Shown here: one piece after another, positions 9,506-22,007 of the stretch
How positions within the stretch are numbered: position 1 is the stretch's first letter
Layout of the letters: every line of letters begins with the position of its first letter
Assembly (NCBI RefSeq): GCF_004343775.1
Contig: NZ_PTXL01000002.1
Span: forward strand, 620,001-684,000
DNA length: 64,000 nucleotides
Direction: 5' to 3'
From: Burkholderia sp. SRS-46
GTDB taxonomy: Bacteria > Pseudomonadota > Gammaproteobacteria > Burkholderiales > Burkholderiaceae
Program-made: the position numbers and the translations under genes
Notes under the pieces: model-generated
What the model saw: the letters and a program-made list of their open reading frames with translations, nothing else
The model's database searches: none
What the model was told of the DNA's origin: nothing

Positions 9506-9874
9506 TTACACTCTCCAGAGAATCTGCGCGGCGTAGCCCGCACATGCGAGCAGCCAGACGATGGTCAGCGATTGCAGCAGCAGGCGCACACCGACGGGCT
9601 TCACGTAGTCCATCCAGATGTCGCGCACGCCGACCCATGCGTGGTAGAAGAGGGAGAGCAGCATCACGAAGGTCGCGAGCTTCATCCATTGCGCGGCGAA
9701 GATCGAGGCCCAGCCTTCATACGAGAAATCGTGCGCGCCGAAGAACAGCACCAGCAGGATGACCGTGTAGACGGCCATGATCGTGGCCGTCACGCGTTGC
9801 GCGAGCCAGTCGCGCAGGCCGTAGTGGGCGCCGACGACGAGGCGCTTCGAGCCGATTCGGTTGTTGGCTGCCAT
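9506..9874 (-). CDS. sdhD: Succinate dehydrogenase membrane anchor, SdhD
   Basis: A 122-residue membrane anchor with three hydrophobic helices. The conserved segment HAWVGVRDIWMDYVKP (residues 78-93) carries the likely haem b ligand His78 and residues of the quinone site. It starts 3 bp after sdhC and ends 3 bp before sdhA, the standard tight order of complex II operons. Confidence 0.95.
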   Translation of the reverse strand: MAANNRIGSKRLVVGAHYGLRDWLAQRVTATIMAVYTVILLVLFFGAHDFSYEGWASIFAAQWMKLATFVMLLSLFYHAWVGVRDIWMDYVKPVGVRLLLQSLTIVWLLACAGYAAQILWRV

Positions 9875-9877
9875 TTC

Positions 9878-10294
9878 TTAGAATGCTCCGAACAGTTTGA
9901 GGGCCATGGCGATCGTCAACGCGATCGAGACGACGAAGACGACGACTGCCGTCCGCTTGCCGCTTTCCTTCGTGACGGCGTCGTGGTTGACGTCCATCAG
10001 CAGGTGGCGAATGCCGGCGCAGAAATGGTGGAAGAAAGCCCAGGACAACGCGAGGACGATCAGCTTGACGACGATGTTGGAGAGGAAGTACTTGAAGCCT
10101 TCGAAGCTGAGCTCGGAAGTGAGGCTCTGGTCGAAGAGGAACAGCAGGAACGGCAGGAACAGGAACAGCAGTGCACCGCTGACTCGATGGAGAATCGACA
10201 ATATCGCTGCGAGTGGCATGCGATATTTCATCGTGATGTCGCCGAATCCGATGTTCCGGTATTCCGGCCTCGGCTTTCTTACTGCGTCAGTCAT
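9878..10294 (-). CDS. sdhC: Succinate dehydrogenase cytochrome b556 subunit, SdhC
   Basis: A 138-residue anchor with three transmembrane helices. The quinone-site motif SILHRVSG lies at residues 33-40. The haem-binding helix contains FFHHFCAGIRHLLMDVNH (residues 87-104), with His90 and His97 as candidate ligands. It is the first gene of the sdhCDAB-sdhE-gltA operon. The 178-bp gap to the upstream GntR gene must hold the operon promoter; a TAAAAT box occurs at 10331-10336 on the minus strand. Confidence 0.96.
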   Translation of the reverse strand: MTDAVRKPRPEYRNIGFGDITMKYRMPLAAILSILHRVSGALLFLFLPFLLFLFDQSLTSELSFEGFKYFLSNIVVKLIVLALSWAFFHHFCAGIRHLLMDVNHDAVTKESGKRTAVVVFVVSIALTIAMALKLFGAF

Positions 10295-10472
10295 GCTAGA
10301 CCCCTACTTATGTTGTCACACTAATCCGCAATTTTAGCGCCTTTTTATATCGCGCTGCAGCGAAAACCTGCTCAGGATCGTTACGCGACACGGAATAAAG
10401 GCGGCCCGAAACATGCTTCGCGCTACGTGGGGATGGCGAATGCATACAACGTGAGCAACTGCCACTTCATTT

Positions 10473-11282
10473 CTAGCTCAAGTCGTTCTGATAGTAGTAC
10501 CCGGTTGTGACATACCAGCCCCGGCGCACCTCCACCGGCCGATCGCCGTACGTGTACGACACGCGCTCGACCGACAGCAGCGGGAAGCCCGGCGGCACGT
10601 GCAGCAGGTCGGCCACCGCCGGCTCCGCGGCCACCGCGCGGATCTTCTCCGACGCGCGGATCATGCGGGTGCCGAACTCCGTCTCGAACATCGCGTAGAG
10701 CGGCCCCTTGTACTCGCTCAGCCGCTCGAACGTGAGCCCGCGGAACATCGCGCCCGGCAGCCAGATCTCGTCCAGCACCGTCACTTCGTTCTCGAACTCC
10801 AGCAGGCGGCGCACCTGCACCACCGGGTCGGCCGGCTTCAGGTCGAGCTGGCGGGCAATCTCGGCCGGCGCGCGCGTCCGCCGGCACTCGAGCAGGCGGC
10901 TCACGTGCGCGTGCTCCGCGCCGTCGTCGGCGAGCAGGCGCAGGAAACGGAATTGCGCGCGATCTTCATTGTGCGTCGCAACAAACGTGCCCTTCCCCTG
11001 CCGGCGAACCACCAGGTTTTCGGCGGCCAGCTCGTCGATCGCCTTGCGCACGGTGCCCTGGCTGACCTTGTAGCGGGCCGCGAGCTCCACTTCGCTCGGG
11101 ATGATCTCGCCCGGCTTCCATTCACCCGTTTCCAGGCTCTGCGTGATCAATGCCTTGATCTGCTGGTATAAAGGGCTGAACGTCGGCGACGGCGACGGCG
11201 CCGGCGCGACTTCGGCCGCGCCCGGCTGCCCTGGGCCGCCTGCGCCGGTCGGATTCGCGTTGTTCGCCTGGTTCGATGTCAT
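10473..11282 (-). CDS. GntR-family regulator with UTRA ligand domain (HutC type)
   Basis: A 269-residue repressor-type protein. A low-complexity, proline/alanine-rich N-terminus of about 40 residues precedes a GntR winged helix (YQQIKALITQSLETGEWKPG, then AARYKVSQGTVRKAIDELA). A UTRA effector domain fills the C-terminal two thirds. A second in-frame ATG at 11291 would add three residues; a larger form from 11561 has no support. The gene lies between sdhC (downstream, same strand) and mdh (divergent), so it is well placed to control both TCA units. A perfect palindrome just upstream is its likely operator. The ligand is unknown. Confidence 0.9.
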   Translation of the reverse strand: MTSNQANNANPTGAGGPGQPGAAEVAPAPSPSPTFSPLYQQIKALITQSLETGEWKPGEIIPSEVELAARYKVSQGTVRKAIDELAAENLVVRRQGKGTFVATHNEDRAQFRFLRLLADDGAEHAHVSRLLECRRTRAPAEIARQLDLKPADPVVQVRRLLEFENEVTVLDEIWLPGAMFRGLTFERLSEYKGPLYAMFETEFGTRMIRASEKIRAVAAEPAVADLLHVPPGFPLLSVERVSYTYGDRPVEVRRGWYVTTGYYYQNDLS

Positions 11283-11339
11283 GGCGCGCATTTCATCACA
11301 AACCCAGGTTTTTCGTCCACTCAAATTCCGCAAAACATC

Positions 11340-11355
11340 TGTCTTATATAAGACA
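11340..11355. promoter_or_regulatory. Perfect 16-bp palindrome, likely GntR operator
   Basis: TGTCTTATATAAGACA reads identically on both strands and sits 58 bp before the GntR start and about 225 bp before mdh. Size, symmetry and place in a divergent gap fit a GntR/HutC dimer site. No second copy was noticed upstream of sdhC. Confidence 0.6.
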
Positions 11356-11579
11356 TATGATACCGTTTGACTTTGGGCCCGACGGCTCCTACACTCCGGG
11401 TCGAGCAAGGGTTCGCGAGTCGCATGGCGCGCCCCCGGCCACGTGCCCCGGCCCGTCTCCAGGTTACCGCGCAAGCCACCGCGAGTCCTCCGCCCTGCTT
11501 CAAAGCAACGCTTCGCATAACGCGCATAGAATGGCGTTTTCACGAGCGTCCCACGCTTCACCCGTCCTGGAGATTTTCA

Positions 11580-12563
11580 ATGGCTAAGCCCGCTAAGCGC
11601 GTTGCCGTCACCGGCGCCGCAGGTCAAATCGCTTACTCGTTGCTGTTCCGCATCGCGAACGGCGACCTGCTCGGCAAGGACCAGCCGGTCATCCTGCAAC
11701 TGCTCGACCTCCCGCAAGCCCAAGGCGCCGTCAAAGGCGTCGTGATGGAACTGGACGATTGCGCGTTCCCGCTGCTCGCGGGCGTCGTGATCACCGACGA
11801 TCCGAAGGTTGCGTTCAAGGACGCCGACGTCGCGCTGCTGGTCGGCGCCCGTCCCCGCTCGAAGGGCATGGAGCGCAAGGACCTGCTGTCGGCGAACGCC
11901 GAGATCTTCACGGTCCAGGGCGCAGCCCTGAACGAAGTCGCGAGCCGCGACGTGAAGGTGCTGGTCGTCGGCAACCCGGCCAACACGAACGCCTACATCG
12001 CGATGAAGTCGGCGCCGGACCTGCCGAAAAAGAACTTCACGGCCATGCTGCGCCTGGACCACAACCGCGCGCTGTCGCAGCTCGCGGCCAAGTCGGGCAA
12101 GCCGGTCGCGTCGATCGAGAAGCTCGCGGTGTGGGGCAACCACTCGCCGACGATGTACCCGGACTTCCGCTTCGCGACCGCCGAAGGCGAATCGCTGCTG
12201 AAGCTGATCAACGACGACGTGTGGAACCGCGACACGTTCATCCCGACCGTCGGCAAGCGCGGCGCGGCGATCATCGAAGCGCGCGGCCTGTCGTCGGCGG
12301 CGTCGGCGGCGAACGCGGCGATCGACCACGTGCGTGACTGGGTGCTCGGCACGAACGGCAAGTGGGTCACGATGGGCATCCCGTCGGACGGCTCGTACGG
12401 CATCCCCGAAGACATCATCTACGGCGTGCCGGTCGTTTGCGAAAACGGCGAGTACAAGCGCATCGAAGGCCTGGAAATCGACGCGTTCTCGCGCGAGAAG
12501 ATGGACGGCACGCTGGCCGAGCTGCTCGAAGAGCGCGACGGCGTTGCGCACCTGCTGAAGTAA
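11580..12563 (+). CDS. mdh: Malate dehydrogenase
   Basis: A 327-residue NAD-dependent malate dehydrogenase of the group found in Burkholderia and cytosolic eukaryotic enzymes. The nucleotide-binding [12 protein letters not shown] is at residues 11-22. The mobile loop with Arg93/Arg99 ([13 protein letters not shown]), Asp160 in RLDHNRA and catalytic His188 in [11 protein letters not shown] are intact. GGAG lies about ten bases before the ATG. It interconverts malate and oxaloacetate, feeding gltA on the facing operon, and shares its upstream region with the GntR regulator. Confidence 0.98.
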
Positions 12564-12569
12564 GGCGCT

Positions 12570-12597
12570 GGCCGGGCCGCCTGCGGGCGGCCCGGCC
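12570..12597 (+). terminator. GC-rich hairpin after mdh
   Basis: Perfect 12-bp arms (12570-12581 and 12586-12597) with a four-base loop begin 7 bp after the mdh stop. No T-run follows, so it may be a factor-dependent terminator or an mRNA 3'-end stabiliser. Confidence 0.4.
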
Positions 12598-12741
12598 GCG
12601 GCGCGGGGCGGCGGCGGTTGTAACCGCCCCGCCCCGATCCGATCCGGACGCGTTTTGCCGCGCGCATTGCGCCGCGCGGGCCCAGAACGCGCCCGAATCC
12701 GATTTTCTCCACGTTGGTCCGCCTCCTTGACGTAGAAGAAG

Positions 12742-13749
12742 ATGTCCGCGCTCACACCTGCAGAAGTGTTGTACGACGGGGCGTCCCCGCCCGCGATCCT
12801 GCCATGCTGCGACCACTACGCAGGCAGCGAGAAGCTGATGCGCAAGTCGCTCGCGCTGCAGGCCGAGCTGGGCCCGGTATTCGACATCACGCTCGATTGC
12901 GAGGACGGCGCGGCCGTCGGCCAGGAGGCCGCGCACGCGGAGCTGGTCGCCAGCCTGCTCGGCGGCGCCGAGAACCGCTTCGGGCGGGTCGGCGCGCGCA
13001 TCCACGACTTTTCCCACCCGCACTGGCGTGACGACGTGCGCATCATCCTGCGCGCGGCCCGAGCGCCGGCCTATCTCACGTTGCCGAAGATCGCGCAAGC
13101 CGCCGACGCCGCCGAGATGTGCGCGTTCATCGAAGGCACGCGCCGCGAGCTCGGCATTGCTCAGCCGATTCCGGTCGACGTGCTGGTCGAGACCCACGGT
13201 GCGCTCGCGCAGGCAGCCGCCCTCGCCGCGCTGCCGCTGGTCGGCACGCTGAGCTTCGGCCTGATGGATTTCGTCTCCGCGCACCACGGCGCGATTCCCG
13301 ACACCGCGATGCGCTCGCCCGGCCAGTTCGAGCACCCGCTCGTGCGCCGCGCGAAGCTCGAGATCGCCGCGGCCTGCCATGCGCACGGCAAGACGCCGTC
13401 GCACAACGTGACGACCGAGGTGCGCGACATGAGCATCGTCGCGAACGACGCGCGCCGCGCGCGCGACGAGTTCGCGTTCACGCGGATGTGGAGCATTCAC
13501 CCGTCGCAGATCCGGCCGATCGTCGACGCGTTCGCGCCGCGCACCGACGAGGTCGCGCTCGCCGCCGAGATCCTGCTGGCCGCGCAGGCCGCCAGCTGGG
13601 GCCCGACGCGCCACGGCGACACGCTGCACGACCGCGCGAGCTACCGCTATTACTGGTCGGTGCTGCGCCGCGCGCGCGCGACCGGCCAGGCGGTGCCCGC
13701 CGAAGCCGCGCCGCTGTTCGGCACGTCCGCCGCGGCCGGCGCGCCATGA
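12742..13749 (+). CDS. HpcH/HpaI aldolase / citrate-lyase beta-like (CoA ester lyase) protein
   Basis: A 335-residue CitE-like TIM-barrel enzyme. The segment FDITLDCEDGAAVGQE and the DVLVETHGALAQA strand carry the expected acidic metal ligands, and LSFGLMDFVSAHHG follows. Relatives cleave or form malyl-CoA, citramalyl-CoA or citryl-type esters with Mg2+. The exact substrate cannot be read from sequence. It lies 178 bp after mdh in a TCA/methylcitrate neighbourhood, so a role in dicarboxylate or acyl-CoA metabolism is likely. The long C-terminus is typical of this subgroup and no lid-domain deletion is seen. Confidence 0.85.
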   Translation: MSALTPAEVLYDGASPPAILPCCDHYAGSEKLMRKSLALQAELGPVFDITLDCEDGAAVGQEAAHAELVASLLGGAENRFGRVGARIHDFSHPHWRDDVRIILRAARAPAYLTLPKIAQAADAAEMCAFIEGTRRELGIAQPIPVDVLVETHGALAQAAALAALPLVGTLSFGLMDFVSAHHGAIPDTAMRSPGQFEHPLVRRAKLEIAAACHAHGKTPSHNVTTEVRDMSIVANDARRARDEFAFTRMWSIHPSQIRPIVDAFAPRTDEVALAAEILLAAQAASWGPTRHGDTLHDRASYRYYWSVLRRARATGQAVPAEAAPLFGTSAAAGAP

Positions 13750-13964
13750 ACGCGGCCGCCGCGCCGGCCGCAACCGGGGCGCGAACCGGCTGGCTGGTTG
13801 CCAATCGACAAAAAACGTAACGGAGCCTGAAAACCTGAAATATGCGCGGCCAAATAGGTGAAAATAGCGGCCGCTGCGCGCTTCCGGGGCGCGTGCAGTT
13901 CAATCCGGCCGGTTGCCTGACGCTGCCGGCCCTTGTCAACTGATTTTCGAAAGGTTCTGACTCC

Positions 13965-14477
13965 ATGAAGAAACTCCTGATCGCTACCGCCATCGGCGCC
14001 CTGTCCGCCACGATGCTGGTGTCGGCACCGAGTGCGTTTGCCCAGGAAGCGGGCACGACCGCGAAGAAAGCAACCGCCAAGCGCCCGGCGCCGGCCAAGC
14101 GCATCATCCCGCGCAGCAAGAAGGCACAGGCACGTGCCGCGGCCAAGGTCGACACGGTGCCGGAAGGCGCAGTCAAGTGGGCGTGCAAGGACGGCCTGTC
14201 GTTCGACCTCGCCGGCGACATGAAGCGCGACCAGATCGTCACGGTTCACTGGGCGAAGAAGAACTACAAGCTGCCGCGCCAGACGACGACGACGGGCGCC
14301 GACACCTTCTACGATCCGGCGAACGGCTTCAAGCTGGTCGTGATTCCGTCCAAGGCGATGCTGTTCAGCGACGCTAACGGCGGCGAGCGCCTCGCGGACG
14401 AGTGCGTGACGCCGGAAATGGCGCAAGGCACCCCGGCGCCGACGCAGTCGAACGAGCTGAAGCCGGTAACGAACTAA
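13965..14477 (+). CDS. Secreted small protein with MliC-like features
   Basis: A 170-residue exported protein. A clear signal peptide ([25 protein letters not shown]) is cut after about residue 26. A lysine/alanine-rich linker follows (residues about 30-62), then a domain of about 75 residues with [31 protein letters not shown] and a distal Cys in ADECVT. The spacing of two cysteines around a small beta domain resembles MliC/PliC lysozyme inhibitors; this is a resemblance, not a proof. It lies 23 bp before prpD on the same strand. Confidence 0.75.
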   Translation: MKKLLIATAIGALSATMLVSAPSAFAQEAGTTAKKATAKRPAPAKRIIPRSKKAQARAAAKVDTVPEGAVKWACKDGLSFDLAGDMKRDQIVTVHWAKKNYKLPRQTTTTGADTFYDPANGFKLVVIPSKAMLFSDANGGERLADECVTPEMAQGTPAPTQSNELKPVTN

Positions 14478-14500
14478 GCGCGTTCCCCCCAGGCGCCGCG

Positions 14501-15952
14501 ATGTCCGCCCCGATCTCCAACGTCCGCCCTGCCCCGGATCCGGTACTCGTCGATATCGTCGACTACGTGCTGAACGCCGCGGCCGACAGCCCGCTCGCGC
14601 GGGAGACGGCGCGTCATTGCCTGATCGACACGCTTGGCTGCGGACTCGAGGCGCTGTCCTACCCGGCGTGCACCAAGCTGCTGGGGCCCGTCGTGCCGGG
14701 CACGATCGTGCCGAACGGCGCGAAGGTGCCCGGCACGACGTTCCAGCTCGATCCGGTCCAGGCCGCGTTCGACATCGGCGCGATGGTCCGCTGGCTGGAC
14801 TTCAACGACACCTGGCTCGCCGCCGAATGGGGCCACCCGTCCGACAACCTCGGCGGGATCCTGGCGACGGCCGACTGGCTGTCGCGCACCGCCATCGCAG
14901 CCGGCAAGCCGCCGCTCGCGATGCGCGACGTGCTGACCGCGATGATCAAGGCCCACGAGATCCAGGGCTGCATCGCGCTCGAGAATTCATTCAACCAGGT
15001 CGGGCTCGACCACGTGCTGCTCGTCAAGGTGGCGTCGACCGCCGTGGTCGGCCAGCTGCTCGGGCTCACCCGCGACGAGCTGCTGAACGCGGTGTCGAAC
15101 GCGTTCGTCGACGGCCACCCGCTGCGCACCTACCGCCACGCGCCGAACACCGGTTCGCGCAAGTCGTGGGCGGCCGGCGACGCCACGTCGCGCGCGGTGC
15201 GCCTCGCGCTGATCGCGAAGACGGGCGAGATGGGCTACCCGTCGGCGCTCACCGCGCCAACCTGGGGCTTCTACGACGTGCTGTTCGAAGGCCGGCCGTT
15301 CCGCTTCCAGCGCCCGTACGGCACGTACGTGATGGAGAACGTGCTGTTCAAGATCGCGTTCCCCGCCGAATTCCACGCGCAGACGGCCGCCGAAGCGGCG
15401 CTGCAACTGCACGCGCAGCTCGCCGCGGCGGGCCGGTCGACCGACGACATCCGCCGGATCACGATCCGCACGCACGCGGCGGCGATCCGCATCATCGACA
15501 AGCAGGGGCCGCTCGCCAACCCGGCCGACCGCGACCACTGCATCCAGTACATGGTCGCGGTGCCGCTGCTGTTCGGCCGGCTGACGGCGGCCGACTACGA
15601 GGATGCGATCGCGGCAGACCCGCGCATCGACGCGCTGCGCGCGAAAACCGTGTGCGTCGAGGATCCGCAGTTCACGAAGGATTACCACGATCCCGACAAG
15701 CGATCGATCGCGAATGCGCTGACGATCGAGTTCGACGACGGATCGAAGCTTGCCGAAGTGGCGGTCGAATACCCGATCGGCCACCAGCGACGCCGCGCCG
15801 ACGGCATCCCGCTCCTGGTCGAGAAGTTCCGGACCAACCTCGCCCGCCGCTTCCCGGCAAAGCAGCAACAAGCGATTCTCGACGTGTCGCTGGACCAGGC
15901 AAGGCTCGAAGCCATGCCGGTCGATGAGTACGTCGACTTGTATGTGATATAG
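14501..15952 (+). CDS. prpD: 2-methylcitrate dehydratase, MmgE/PrpD family
   Basis: A 483-residue MmgE/PrpD protein: a helical domain (residues 1-270, with [13 protein letters not shown] and [13 protein letters not shown]) and a C-terminal alpha/beta domain. The family dehydrates 2-methylcitrate to 2-methyl-cis-aconitate in propionate breakdown, and many members also act on citrate. The start at 14501 is preferred over the in-frame 14402, which lies inside the preceding gene. acnA follows after 52 bp, so dehydratase and aconitase are probably co-made. No prpB or prpC gene is in this window. Confidence 0.93.
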   Translation: MSAPISNVRPAPDPVLVDIVDYVLNAAADSPLARETARHCLIDTLGCGLEALSYPACTKLLGPVVPGTIVPNGAKVPGTTFQLDPVQAAFDIGAMVRWLDFNDTWLAAEWGHPSDNLGGILATADWLSRTAIAAGKPPLAMRDVLTAMIKAHEIQGCIALENSFNQVGLDHVLLVKVASTAVVGQLLGLTRDELLNAVSNAFVDGHPLRTYRHAPNTGSRKSWAAGDATSRAVRLALIAKTGEMGYPSALTAPTWGFYDVLFEGRPFRFQRPYGTYVMENVLFKIAFPAEFHAQTAAEAALQLHAQLAAAGRSTDDIRRITIRTHAAAIRIIDKQGPLANPADRDHCIQYMVAVPLLFGRLTAADYEDAIAADPRIDALRAKTVCVEDPQFTKDYHDPDKRSIANALTIEFDDGSKLAEVAVEYPIGHQRRRADGIPLLVEKFRTNLARRFPAKQQQAILDVSLDQARLEAMPVDEYVDLYVI

Positions 15953-16004
15953 CCGTCAGATACAGGACTTATTCTTTCCTAGACTTGAACCCAGGAAAAT
16001 CACC

Positions 16005-18722
<2,718 letters not shown>

Positions 18723-18777
18723 GCGCCCTGCCTTTGCAGGTGCCGTTGCCGCTTCGGCGGTGGCGGCCGATTTGGAA

Positions 18778-18803
18778 GCCCGGCCTCGCGCCGGGCATTT
18801 TTT
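18778..18803 (+). terminator. Intrinsic terminator after acnA
   Basis: GCCCGGC (18778-18784) pairs with GCCGGGC (18790-18796) across a five-base loop and is followed by ATTTTTTCG. A textbook rho-independent terminator 55 bp after the stop. Confidence 0.9.
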
Positions 18804-19341
18804 CGTCCGCGCCGGAAATAGAGCGCCCACTCTAAAGCGCGCGCGCGACGCCCGATCCGAAAGCCGCCTGCAAGACTATGGCGCGCGCTGTTCCACAATT
18901 CGGCACACCCGGGGCCACCTTGGCCGGTTTTCCGCGCGCGGGACACCCCGCGCCGCCGTGACGGCGGGCTGCCGCCGCGCGACTGACCACATAGTGCGCG
19001 GCGGCGTCGCATGCGCGATGCCCGGCGTGCACCGCCCGCCCGCGTCGTGTGCACCGCAGCAACCGGCAAGCCGCCGCCGCCGCGCCTCCTGCGCTCGTCC
19101 CAACGGCATACCCGCCGCCCGCGCTCGCGCAATTGCGGCACGCCCGCCCCACTGACCGGCCCGCCGCGCCGCCCTGCCCTCCGCCGCCGCGGTGCCCGCG
19201 CAGCCCCGCATCGTTGTCAGTTCTGACAGCTGTGGACTCTGGCAGCTACCTGCGGCACACCGACGCCCTACGCTCGTCTCCGCTCTCGGCCCCACAAGGG
19301 CCAGGGTCCCAACCAAGTCGTCTTCCTCAAAAGGACACCCG
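18804..19341. other. Intergenic stretch between acnA and the S53 protease gene
   Basis: No credible coding region was seen; all ORFs here are arginine/alanine-rich shadows. The one structured element is TGTCAG-TT-CTGACA at 19215-19228, a small palindrome about 115 bp before the protease start and a possible operator. An AAAAGGA ribosome binding site lies at the right end. Confidence 0.5.
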
Positions 19342-21075
19342 ATGAAACGGAACGCCTGGTTTTCGCTTCCCCTCCCGTCTCCGCGCCTGCTCGCCTGTGT
19401 GGGGCCGCTGTTGCTCGCCGCCGGCGCCGCACACGGCGCGACGGACTGGGTCGACACCCACACGAAGGCCTTTCTGACCGGCCCGCAGCTGATGGCGCGC
19501 AGTGCGGCGCCGTCGCTCGAACTGGCAGCGGGCGAAACGACCGACGTCGTCGTGAGCCTGAAGCTGCGCAATGCCGCGCAGCTCAAGCAGCTCGCCCGCG
19601 ACGTCAGCCGGCCCGGCAGCGCGCATTACCGCCAGTTCCTCACGCCCGCGCAGTTCCTCGCCGACTATGCGCCGACCGATGCCCAGGTGAAGACGGTGGT
19701 CGACTATCTGCGCAAGAGCGGCTTCGTGAACGTCGAGGTCGCGCCGAACCGGCTGCTCGTGTCCGCGCGCGGCACGGCCGGCACGATCAAGACCGCGTTC
19801 AACACGTCGCTCGTGCACTTCGAGTACGCGGGCCGTTCGGGCTTCGCGAATGCGTCCACCGCGCAGGTGCCGCGCGCGCTCGGCGGCGTCGTGGGCTCGG
19901 TGCTGGGGCTGCAGAACGTCGCGCGCGCCCATCCGCTGCTGCGCATCGGCAACGTGTCGAAGCCGGCGCCACTCGCGTCGGGCACCGCGACCGGCCACTA
20001 TCCGAAGGAATTCCCGGGCCTGTACAACGCGACCGGCGTGCCGACCGCGGCCGGCGTGACGGTCGGGATCATCACGATCGGCGGCGTCGCGCAGACGCTG
20101 AGGGACCTGAAGACCTTCACGTCGAGCAACGGCTACGGCACGGTGACGACGCAGTCCGTCAAGACCAACGGCAGCGGCGGCAACTACGCCGACGACCAGG
20201 ACGGCCAGGGCGAATGGGATCTCGACAGCCAGTCGATCGTCGGCGCGGCCGGCGGCCAGGTCGGCAAGCTGGTGTTCTACATGGCGGACCTGAACGCATC
20301 GGGCAACACCGGGCTCACGCAGGCGTTCAACCGCGCGGTGTCGGACAACACGGCGAAGGTGATCAACGTGTCGCTCGGCTGGTGCGAAACCGATGCGAAC
20401 GCCGACGGCACGCTCGACGCCGAGGAGCAGATCTTCACGACGGCGGCCGCGCAGGGCCAGACGTTCTCGGTGTCGTCGGGCGACGAAGGCGTGTACGAGT
20501 GCAACAACCGCGGCTATCCGGACGGCGCGAACTACACGGTGTCGTGGCCGGCCTCGTCGCCGCACGTGCTCGCGATCGGCGGCACGACGCTCTACACGAC
20601 GTCTTCCGGCGGGTTCTCGAACGAGACGGTGTGGAACGAAGGGCTCGACGCCAACGGCAAGCTGTGGTCGACGGGCGGCGGCGTCAGCACGATCCTGCCT
20701 GCCCCGTCGTGGCAGTCGGGCAGCAACCGCCAGCTGCCGGACGTGTCGTTCGACGCCGCGCAAAGCACCGGCGCGCTGATCTACAACTACGGCCAGCTTC
20801 AGCAGATCGGCGGCACGAGCCTGTCCGCGCCGCTGTTCACGGGCTTCTGGGCGCGCATTCTCGCGGCGAACGGCACCGGCGTCGGGTTCCCGGCCGGCAA
20901 CTTCTACAGCGCGATCCCGGCGAACCCGTCGCTGGTGCGCTATGACGTCGTGTCGGGCAACAACGGCTACCAGGGCTACGGCTACACGGCCGGCACGGGC
21001 TGGGATCTGACGACCGGCTTCGGCAGCCTGAACATCGCGAAACTGAACCAGCTGATCAAGTCAGGCGGCTTCTGA
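19342..21075 (+). CDS. Secreted sedolisin-type (S53) serine-carboxyl protease
   Basis: A 577-residue preproenzyme: signal peptide (residues 1 to about 33), Pro-kumamolisin activation domain (about 55-200) and S53 catalytic domain. Catalytic residues are visible: Glu291 and Asp295 in QGEWDLDSQS, oxyanion Asp381 in SSGDEGV and Ser493 in GGTSLSAP. Calcium-site residues are in YDVVSGN and GTGWDLTTGFG near the C-terminus. It is an extracellular, acid-active endopeptidase by family. The start at 19342 is chosen for its ribosome site and signal peptide; an ATG at 19192 is in frame but adds no recognisable segment. Confidence 0.95.
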   Translation: MKRNAWFSLPLPSPRLLACVGPLLLAAGAAHGATDWVDTHTKAFLTGPQLMARSAAPSLELAAGETTDVVVSLKLRNAAQLKQLARDVSRPGSAHYRQFLTPAQFLADYAPTDAQVKTVVDYLRKSGFVNVEVAPNRLLVSARGTAGTIKTAFNTSLVHFEYAGRSGFANASTAQVPRALGGVVGSVLGLQNVARAHPLLRIGNVSKPAPLASGTATGHYPKEFPGLYNATGVPTAAGVTVGIITIGGVAQTLRDLKTFTSSNGYGTVTTQSVKTNGSGGNYADDQDGQGEWDLDSQSIVGAAGGQVGKLVFYMADLNASGNTGLTQAFNRAVSDNTAKVINVSLGWCETDANADGTLDAEEQIFTTAAAQGQTFSVSSGDEGVYECNNRGYPDGANYTVSWPASSPHVLAIGGTTLYTTSSGGFSNETVWNEGLDANGKLWSTGGGVSTILPAPSWQSGSNRQLPDVSFDAAQSTGALIYNYGQLQQIGGTSLSAPLFTGFWARILAANGTGVGFPAGNFYSAIPANPSLVRYDVVSGNNGYQGYGYTAGTGWDLTTGFGSLNIAKLNQLIKSGGF

Positions 21076-21095
21076 GCGGGGCGCGATGCGTGACG

Positions 21096-21128
21096 GACGG
21101 CGCGCGGCTCACCCGGCCGCGCGCCGTC
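21096..21128. terminator. Hairpin between convergent S53 and ABC-permease genes
   Basis: Perfect 12-bp GC arms at 21096-21107 and 21117-21128 lie in the 59-bp gap between two convergent genes. No T-run is present on either side. It could act on both transcripts. Confidence 0.5.
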
Positions 21129-21134
21129 TGCCTG

Positions 21135-21974
21135 TCAGGAGACGGCGCGCCGCGCATTGCGCCCGCGCAGCCATTCGAGCGCGAGCAGCAGGCTCGTCGA
21201 GAAGATGATCAGGATCGTCGCGAGCGCGGCGATCGTCGGGCTGATGTTCTCGCGGATGCCGGTGAACATCTGGCGCGGCAGCGTGGTCTGGTCGGCGCCC
21301 GCGAGGAACAGCGTGACGACCACCTCGTCGAACGACGTCGCGAACGCGAACAGCGCGCCCGACATCACGCCCGGCGCGATCACCGGCAGCGTCACGCGGA
21401 AGAACGTCGTGACCGGATTCGCGCCGAGCGACAGGCTGGCGCGCACCAGGTTCTGATTGAAGCCCTGCAGCGTCGCGGCCACCGTCGTGACGACGAACGG
21501 CACGCCGAGCGCCGCGTGCGCGGCGATCAGCCCCGTATAGGTGTTCGCGAGGCCGAGCGGCGCGAAGAACAGGTACATCCCCACCCCGACCACGACCACC
21601 GGCACGATCATCGGCGACAGCAGCACCGCCATCAGCAGCCCCTTGCCGCGGAAGTCGGCCTTGGTGAGCCCGATCGCGGCGAGCGTGCCGAGCACGGTCG
21701 CGACGACGGTCGCCGACGGCGCGACGATGAAGCTGTTCTTCGCGGCCATCCGCCACTCGTCGGACGCGATCAGGTTCTCGTACCAGCGCATCGAGAAGCC
21801 CGGAATCGGATAGACGAGGAACGTGCTCGACGAGAACGACAGCGGCACGATCGCGAGCACCGGCAGGATCAGGTACAGCAGCGTCAGCACGACGAGCACG
21901 CGCAATGCGACGTACCACGCGCGCTCGACGAACGACATGTGCGGCGCGAACAGCGGCCTGGCAAGCATTTTCAT
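21135..21974 (-). CDS. Polyamine-type ABC transporter permease, PotC-like
   Basis: A 279-residue inner-membrane permease with six helices and the ATPase-contact loop (RASLSLGANPVTTFFRVTLP, residues about 185-204). Family context is spermidine/putrescine or related cationic or opine importers. It is the last gene of a minus-strand set: ATPase, binding protein, PotB-like, PotC-like. The order with the binding protein second differs from the classical potABCD. It lies 33 bp after the PotB-like gene. Confidence 0.9.
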   Translation of the reverse strand: MKMLARPLFAPHMSFVERAWYVALRVLVVLTLLYLILPVLAIVPLSFSSSTFLVYPIPGFSMRWYENLIASDEWRMAAKNSFIVAPSATVVATVLGTLAAIGLTKADFRGKGLLMAVLLSPMIVPVVVVGVGMYLFFAPLGLANTYTGLIAAHAALGVPFVVTTVAATLQGFNQNLVRASLSLGANPVTTFFRVTLPVIAPGVMSGALFAFATSFDEVVVTLFLAGADQTTLPRQMFTGIRENISPTIAALATILIIFSTSLLLALEWLRGRNARRAVS

Positions 21975-22007
21975 GGTCGAATCCCTTTCCGTTCCGTGGT
22001 GGCGCGC

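Noticed and set aside
7100..10324. A 1,074-codon open frame on the plus strand opposite sdhB-sdhA-sdhC
   Set aside because: It is antisense to clearly conserved sdh genes and its translation is arginine/alanine/valine-rich without any known motif; long shadow frames are normal at this GC content.
13746..13820. A 24-codon ORF overlapping the CitE-like gene stop by ATGA
   Set aside because: It is alanine-rich, has no separate ribosome site, ends before any recognisable domain and is best explained by chance.
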